64,000 nucleotides of DNA from Kribbella pratensis (lineage in GTDB: Bacteria > Actinomycetota > Actinomycetes > Propionibacteriales > Kribbellaceae). Location of the stretch: assembly GCF_004365355.1 (NCBI RefSeq), contig NZ_SODP01000004.1, positions 590,266 through 654,265 of the forward strand, read 5' to 3'. The position numbers and the translations under genes are program-made. The notes under the pieces are model-generated. The model was not told the DNA's origin and did no database searches. It was given only the letters and a program-made list of their open reading frames with translations. How positions within the stretch are numbered: the first letter of the stretch is position 1; every line of letters starts with the position of its first letter. Shown here in pieces: positions 61,558-64,000 of this stretch.

Positions 61558-62226
61558 ATGTACGAACGGCTGCGGGTGGACCGCTCGACCACGGTGGACC
61601 GGGTGGTCGACGCGCTGCGCGCCGCGCTGTTCGCCGGCGACCTGGAGCCCGGTACGCCGCTGCGCGAGCAGCCGCTGGCCGAAGCGCTGGGGGTCGCCCG
61701 GAGCACGATCCGGGAAGCGATGACGATGCTGGTCACCGAAGGTCTCGCGGTCCGCGAGCCGAACAAGGGCGTCAGCGTCGCGATCCTGCACCCCGAGGCG
61801 GTGGCCGACATCTGCCGGGCACGGTTCGTGCTGGAGTCGGCCGGGATCCGGGCCTGGTTCGACGCGGACGAGGCAGCTCGGGAGCGGGTCCGGGAGGCGA
61901 TGCGGGTGTTCGCCGCGACCGCTAAGGATGGCGCGGACCCGGAGGCCTTGACCGAGACCCACCTCGCGATCCACCGCAGTCTGGTCGCGTTGACCGGCAG
62001 CGAGCGGTTGATCGCCACCGCCGACTCGATCACCGGCGAGGCCCGGCTCGCGCTCGCACGGGTGGATGCCTTGCGGCAGGACGCGCGCCAACAGGTCGCG
62101 TCCCACCGCAAGCTGATCCGGCTGCTCGAGCGGGGCGAGCTCGACGAATGCGTCGACGAGCTCCGCCGTCACCTCGAAGGCGCCCAGGAATCTCTCCTGG
62201 AAGCCATCGCCATGCCGCCCAGCTGA
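61558..62226 (+). CDS. GntR family regulator, FCD subfamily
   Basis: This 222-aa protein starts at ATG 61558. HTH: VDRVVDALRAALFAGDLEPGTPLREQPLAEALGVARSTIREAMTMLVTEGL; the FCD domain has THLAIHRSLVALTGSERL and VASHRKLIRLL. Its likely targets are the glycosidase downstream or the divergent hydrolase operon. A perfect DnaA-like 9-mer (61477-61485) lies in the divergent gap. Confidence 0.9.
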   Translation: MYERLRVDRSTTVDRVVDALRAALFAGDLEPGTPLREQPLAEALGVARSTIREAMTMLVTEGLAVREPNKGVSVAILHPEAVADICRARFVLESAGIRAWFDADEAARERVREAMRVFAATAKDGADPEALTETHLAIHRSLVALTGSERLIATADSITGEARLALARVDALRQDARQQVASHRKLIRLLERGELDECVDELRRHLEGAQESLLEAIAMPPS

Positions 62227-62229
62227 TCC

Positions 62230-62318
62230 CATCTGAGGGGTCAACCCCGCAGCTTGTGGGTTCGGCCCCCAGAATCTCGGGGCCTAACCCACCATCGCAG
62301 GGGTTGACCCCTCAGATG
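62230..62318. repeat. Nested palindromic element, copy 2
   Basis: Perfect 19-bp outer arms 62230-62248 and 62300-62318 (core GAGGGGTCAACCCC), with inner GTGGGTT/AACCCAC arms. Alignment to copy 1 (18053-18145) shows about 85 percent identity over its whole length. It separates convergent genes and starts 4 nt after the GntR stop, so it may act as a two-way terminator. Confidence 0.82.
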
Positions 62319-62328
62319 GGGGTGCGGG

Positions 62329-64000
62329 TCAGGCCAGACCGTCGGCGGTGACGGTGTAGGTGGTGGAGCCGACGCGGAGGCCGATCAGCCGGGCGTCCGG
62401 GTCCAGCGCCGCGACCTGTGGGTTGGCAGTGACGGTGCCGTCGAGCGCTACCTCGATGCCGAAGATGCCCTCCAGGACCAGGCTGACCCAGGCGCCGGAC
62501 GACGAGCAGGACCAGTCGATCAGGTACGGGAACTGCGGCGGGGACTTGGCTGCTCCACCGGCCATCGCCGGCTGCGCCTCCTCCACGAAGTGCGCCTGAC
62601 CGCACGGGCCCTGGTTCGCCGTCTTCGCCAGCCCAGGCAGCCAGTCGAGTAGTACGTCACCGCGGCCGAGCGCGAAGAGCGCACGCCCTGCATCCGCCGG
62701 CCACGCCGGATACGCACCGTTCCATTGGTGATCAGGGCGGACGCTGAACGCAGCATCAGCGTCGTACGGCGACAGGGCGCGCATCCACGTCGGCGTCTGC
62801 AGCTCCTCCTGGAAGAACGACACCATCTCGGCGCACTGCGACTCGGACAGGTCGTCCGGCATCGTCGTAGCGATGAGGTTGAAGTCGTAGCAGTGCCGCA
62901 CCGGTACCAGTGATCCGTCTGGTTGCCGGGCGTGCCAGAAGCCCTTGCCCTCGACGTACAACTCGTTGACGTGGCCGGCCTGTGCCGACGCCTCCTTGCG
63001 CAGCAATGCGGCGCGATCGGAGTCCCCCGACCGGTCTGCGATCTCAGCCGCGACCCGCATGCACCAGACGTTCGCAGCGTTGAAGCTGGCGACCTCGTGC
63101 ACGTAGCTGCTCACGCACTCCATCAGGTTGTCGATGCCGCCGTAGTCCGCCAGCGCGTGCTCGCCGCGCAGACCACGCCAGGCGGTCGCCCAGTCGTGCA
63201 CATGCTCCCCGACAGCCTTCGGACCGACCGTAGCGTCGAGGAACGTCTCGTCACCGGTGAAGCGGACGTAGTCGCGCACGAGTCTGGTCATGGCGAAGTC
63301 GTTGACCGAGTACCAGTAGCCAACCGGTCCGCCGGTCAGCCACTCGGTGCCGAAGTGCTTGTGGGTGTCGAGGCCGATCCAGTGCTCGATGTGTTTGCGC
63401 ATCGGCTCCGGGTCCAGCAGCGCATGCGTCAACGACGACAAGCTGTAGTCCCAGATGAACGTCGTGGTCTGCCAGTACCTCGGCATCAACGTGTCGTAGG
63501 TCCGGCCGAGCACGCTGGCCGGGTTGTCCCTCCGGAACCAGATGACGCCCAGCACGCCCCACCAGTACAGCTTCTGCAGCGCCTCGTTCGACGTCTCCAG
63601 CACAGGCAAGGACCCGCTGAAGCCCTGGCTGGACGGGTCGAAAGCGTCGGCAATCGCCACATCCCACATGCTCTCCGCCACTGCAATCACCGCAGGTACG
63701 TCGGCCACACAGACGTCAAAGTGCTCCGCAGCTTCTTCCAACGACCCCGCCAGCACGTGCACATACGACAGACTCCCGCGCCCTGCCTCATCCAGAACCA
63801 GGCTCGTCTCGAGCATCCCCCTGTCCACAGTGCTGGGCACATCGAGGCCTTGCAGGCTCACAGCCGATCGGGACTCACCAGTGCCGACAACCCGACCGTC
63901 GACAGCTGACAGCGTGTTGGGCTCCGACGGCGGCTCCGGGCGCAACCATCCAGTCGACGAGCGAGTCGCCGTGCTCTCCAGTGCGAACCCCAGTTGGACC
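62329..64000 (-). CDS. Six-hairpin (alpha/alpha)6 glycosidase-like protein, 5' end outside window
   Basis: The frame is open to the right edge (upstream codons read GFALESTATRSSTGWLRPE), so the start is outside the window. At least 556 residues are visible. Six-hairpin features: WWGVLGVIWFRRDN, YWQTTTFIWDYSLSSLTHAL, GGIDNLMECVSSYVHEVASFNAANVW, and DHQWNGAYPAWP, with a C-terminal beta-sandwich (NPQVAALDPDARLIGLRVG). No exact GH family can be assigned. The GntR gene and sugar theme nearby suggest carbohydrate catabolism. Confidence 0.8.
   Translation of the reverse strand, partial: VQLGFALESTATRSSTGWLRPEPPSEPNTLSAVDGRVVGTGESRSAVSLQGLDVPSTVDRGMLETSLVLDEAGRGSLSYVHVLAGSLEEAAEHFDVCVADVPAVIAVAESMWDVAIADAFDPSSQGFSGSLPVLETSNEALQKLYWWGVLGVIWFRRDNPASVLGRTYDTLMPRYWQTTTFIWDYSLSSLTHALLDPEPMRKHIEHWIGLDTHKHFGTEWLTGGPVGYWYSVNDFAMTRLVRDYVRFTGDETFLDATVGPKAVGEHVHDWATAWRGLRGEHALADYGGIDNLMECVSSYVHEVASFNAANVWCMRVAAEIADRSGDSDRAALLRKEASAQAGHVNELYVEGKGFWHARQPDGSLVPVRHCYDFNLIATTMPDDLSESQCAEMVSFFQEELQTPTWMRALSPYDADAAFSVRPDHQWNGAYPAWPADAGRALFALGRGDVLLDWLPGLAKTANQGPCGQAHFVEEAQPAMAGGAAKSPPQFPYLIDWSCSSSGAWVSLVLEGIFGIEVALDGTVTANPQVAALDPDARLIGLRVGSTTYTVTADGLA

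Noticed and set aside
59056-62226. A 1056-codon plus-strand open frame
   Set aside because: Its first two thirds are antisense to the well-supported PEGA and wall-hydrolase genes and have no domain; only the last 222 codons are the real GntR gene.

Overview
The window is GC-rich (roughly 70 percent) actinobacterial chromosome. Gene content (paa catabolon, AfsR/SARP-type regulator, DrrAB transporter, Tat and lipoprotein exports, many GTG starts and 4-nt ATGA/GTGA overlaps) fits a soil member of the Propionibacteriales, most like Kribbella. The genus is inferred from style and content, not from a search. I saw no rRNA, tRNA, CRISPR array, transposase or phage structural module, so this reads as accessory chromosome of a large genome. 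About 60 protein genes are supported.

Layout. 0-9.5 kb: a partial DJ-1/PfpI protein, a vapBC module, a GNAT enzyme, a minus-strand operon anmK / small kinase / MerR-beta-clamp fusion / MFS exporter, a divergent secreted Endo H-type glycosidase, a histidine phosphatase and a large acyl-CoA dehydrogenase with tandem operators. 9.5-18 kb: three overlapping paralogous membrane proteins with a cytoplasmic C/H-C-C metal-site signature, then DUF4097, DUF6458 and DUF2231 proteins, a thioredoxin-NHL protein and a large unknown protein. 18-25.6 kb: a sugar ABC importer, a zinc alcohol dehydrogenase, a TetR/membrane protein pair, and a flavin-reductase-like protein coupled to a serine hydrolase. 25.7-30.5 kb: phenylacetate genes paaN against paaI, thiolase and paaK. 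30.5-41.8 kb: a DUF433 protein, DinB with a 15-codon leader ORF, TetR, a 1084-aa AfsR-like regulator, a second serine hydrolase, a VOC protein, DrrAB and a GntR/MFS pair. 41.8-53.6 kb: a DnaA-box cluster, subtilisin-like protease, GNAT, small kinase, DMT exporters, a MerR/epimerase pair, an alpha-ketoacid dehydrogenase E1a-E1b-E2 operon and a beta-propeller phytase. 53.6-64 kb: a secreted two-repeat cysteine protein, about 1 kb of repeat-rich non-coding DNA, SDR and HisC-like aminotransferase, a DDAH-like enzyme, a phosphotransferase, a PEGA protein with a three-domain cell-wall hydrolase, GntR and a six-hairpin glycosidase running off the right edge.

How the genes fit together. PaaK activates phenylacetate to its CoA ester, PaaI hydrolyses stalled thioesters, PaaN is the family's aldehyde dehydrogenase, and the thiolase yields acetyl-CoA and succinyl-CoA; the epoxidase genes paaABCDE are not in view. 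AnmK with the Endo H homologue suggests amino-sugar salvage. The most unusual items are the MerR-sliding-clamp fusion, the three-gene membrane array, a hairpin that buries the start of the thiolase gene, a repeated nested palindrome (two close copies plus one divergent), and the repeat-rich intergenic block at 54.8-55.7 kb.
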